64,000 bases of DNA. Origin: Tretioscincus oriximinensis. Its lineage: Eukaryota; Chordata; Lepidosauria; Squamata; Gymnophthalmidae. A model generated the notes under the pieces. The model made no database searches. It was not told the origin of the DNA and saw nothing but the letters and a program-made list of their open reading frames with translations. The translations under genes and the position numbers were made by a program. Positions 62,726-64,000 of the stretch are shown piece by piece. The stretch covers positions 1,168,093-1,232,092 of the forward strand of contig JAJVDF010000254.1 of assembly GCA_022410635.1 (NCBI GenBank), read 5' to 3'. The stretch's first letter is position 1, and each line of letters opens with the position of its first letter.

Positions 62726-63465
62726 TTCAAGAAACCAGAAGTGAAAAATGTCCTTCTGGGTGAAAAATATGGGATTTTGATTAGATTGCCTTTAGTCCTC
62801 TCTTTCAGACAGAAAGGCAAAATTGTAGCAGAGACTTTGCAAACATCCAGGTATTTCAATGTTGCAAAATATCTGGCAGACTGTGGTTGCACATGGGTGG
62901 ACACCATTTTCTGACTGTGCAGCATGGAAGGGCCATTTTCAAGATGATGGATTTCATAAAGTGTGTTACGTTTTAGCTAAAATCTGGGTTGGAAGCTGAT
63001 TATTCTGCAGTCATAACCCTAAAGGGAGATATTGCCTCTGAATACATGGGATTCTCATGAATGGGTGGAGAAATCTTATCGTAGTCCCCAAACAATGCCC
63101 ATTTTAGGTCCTGTCTGAATGGAGCTTCTCTCTCCACTTCTTCCAGCGCATATTAAAAATCCTCTACATTTATGCAAATAACACGTCTACTGAAAAACGC
63201 AAACCAAAAACCTGCAAGCAACAACCATTGCCACAAAAGGGTTGTAATTATAATTACAAATCAAAAGTTGATAACAACCATCTCATAAAAAAATCATTGG
63301 CTATATAAAAACAGCCGCATTGTATCGGGCAGGGTGGAAGTTTCTTATAGGAACTGTGTCTTCTGCAAATTATAAAAACTGGGCCCTTGCTACAAGGCAA
63401 CTAAACCATATTCAGTAGTGGAGGCTGTATCTTGAACTAATGAACTTTGAAATGCCACCTGAAAG
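62726..63465. other. Unannotated sequence
   Basis: Nothing recognised. Confidence 0.3.
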
Positions 63466-63965
63466 GCAGTCAGGTGTAGTGGTCAGACTCTCAAAGAGGC
63501 ACAGTGGTGAAGAGGTTAAGAACCAGCCTTTCAACAGAGAAGTTGTTTGTTCAAGGCCCATATGTCTGCCCTGGAAAGCAGTGAGCACTTCAGCCAACCT
63601 AGCTGGTCAAAAGTGAGCAATCACAAGCAGACAAATAGGTACCATCATGTCAACATGAAGGGGAAGATAGGATGTAAGATTTGGGGTGAAAAATAGCTTG
63701 TAAGCCACTTTGAGTCTCTTTGTGTGAGGAAAGCGAGGTTTAAAAACCCAGTTCTTCTTCCTTCAGTTCATTTTATCTGGAAGTCTCCTGGTTTGATTCT
63801 GCCTTCCTCCAGAAAACTCAACTGAGTGACTTTGGGCTAGTTACTGTCCTTCAGCACTCTTTCAGCCCCACCTACTTCTCAGGGTGACTGTTGTGAAGAG
63901 AAGAACAGAAGGACTTGTAAACTGCTTTGATTCTCTTCATCTTTTCCAGAAGGCAAGACAGCCAG
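63466..63965 (+). repeat. SINE-C split by SINE-B
   Basis: The head cagtcaggtgtagtggtcag occupies 63466-63495. After the SINE-B the body resumes near 63774 (ttatctggaagtctcctggt) and continues to cttgtaaactgctttgattc. Confidence 0.8.
63497..63772 (+). repeat. SINE-B inserted in SINE-C
   Basis: Head gaggcacagtggtgaagagg, box B-like tgttcaaggcccatatg, tail taagccactttgagtctctt, aaaacccagttcttcttcc. Confidence 0.85.
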
Positions 63966-64000
63966 ACTACTAGAAAACGCTGCTCATTGGTTAAGCCATG

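Overview
This is a gene-poor stretch of a vertebrate nuclear genome, most likely a squamate reptile (lizard or snake). The inference rests on repeat content: CR1 and L2 LINE remnants throughout, tRNA-derived SINEs whose common tail ends in (CTT)n as in Sauria-type SINEs, and several families of short DNA transposons. I found no host protein-coding gene, real tRNA or rRNA gene, CRISPR array or other prokaryotic feature. Nearly every open frame longer than 60 codons lies in a LINE, SINE or low-complexity tract. Base 18544 is a single N, and 43577-44171 is a 595-base assembly gap.

Names used below. SINE-A: box A-like TAGCTCAGTCGCTTAGG and box B-like GGTTTCGAAGCCC. SINE-B: head GGCACAGTGGTTAAGAG. 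SINE-C: head GTGTAGTGGTTAGAGTG, the classic Sauria-like form. SINE-D: a SINE-C-like head on an L2-like tail. TIR-1: 425-534 bp elements starting TAGGGTTGCCA. TIR-2: ~200 bp foldbacks starting TAGGCTGACCAGATGACC. TIR-2L: longer relatives of 540-780 bp. U1-U5: dispersed families I could not classify.

Layout. 1-8.4 kb: L2 fragments, one SINE-B, an 82-bp palindrome, a CR1 3' end, two U3 copies and a short hAT-like insertion in L2. 8.4-12.2 kb: TIR-1, a foldback in CR1, a conserved-element candidate, a 104-bp palindrome beside a telomere-like repeat, two SINE-A. 12-19 kb: SINE-rich, with U2 units beside a (AAG)n tract grown from a SINE tail. 19-30 kb: CR1, L2, a SINE-B split by TIR-1, a SINE-C split by a retro-insertion. 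30-43 kb: TIR-2L with a nested mariner-like MITE, foldbacks, CR1, L2, SINEs. 43-52 kb: gap, 400-bp polypyrimidine tract, interstitial telomeric repeat, a hAT with 8-bp duplication, two foldbacks 0.6 kb apart. 52-64 kb: SINEs, second TIR-2L, an L1-like insertion with a 15-bp duplication, and a CR1 locus at 58.9-61.6 kb whose reverse-transcriptase segment is tandemly duplicated.

No set of genes works together here; the window reads as a record of nested transposition. The best candidate for something under-described is the TIR-1/TIR-2/TIR-2L group: flanking 8-bp target duplications at most copies, insertion into CR1, L2 and SINE hosts, and foldbacks that appear to derive from an inverted duplication of one end of the longer elements. 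All similarities were judged by eye; family names and boundaries are approximate.
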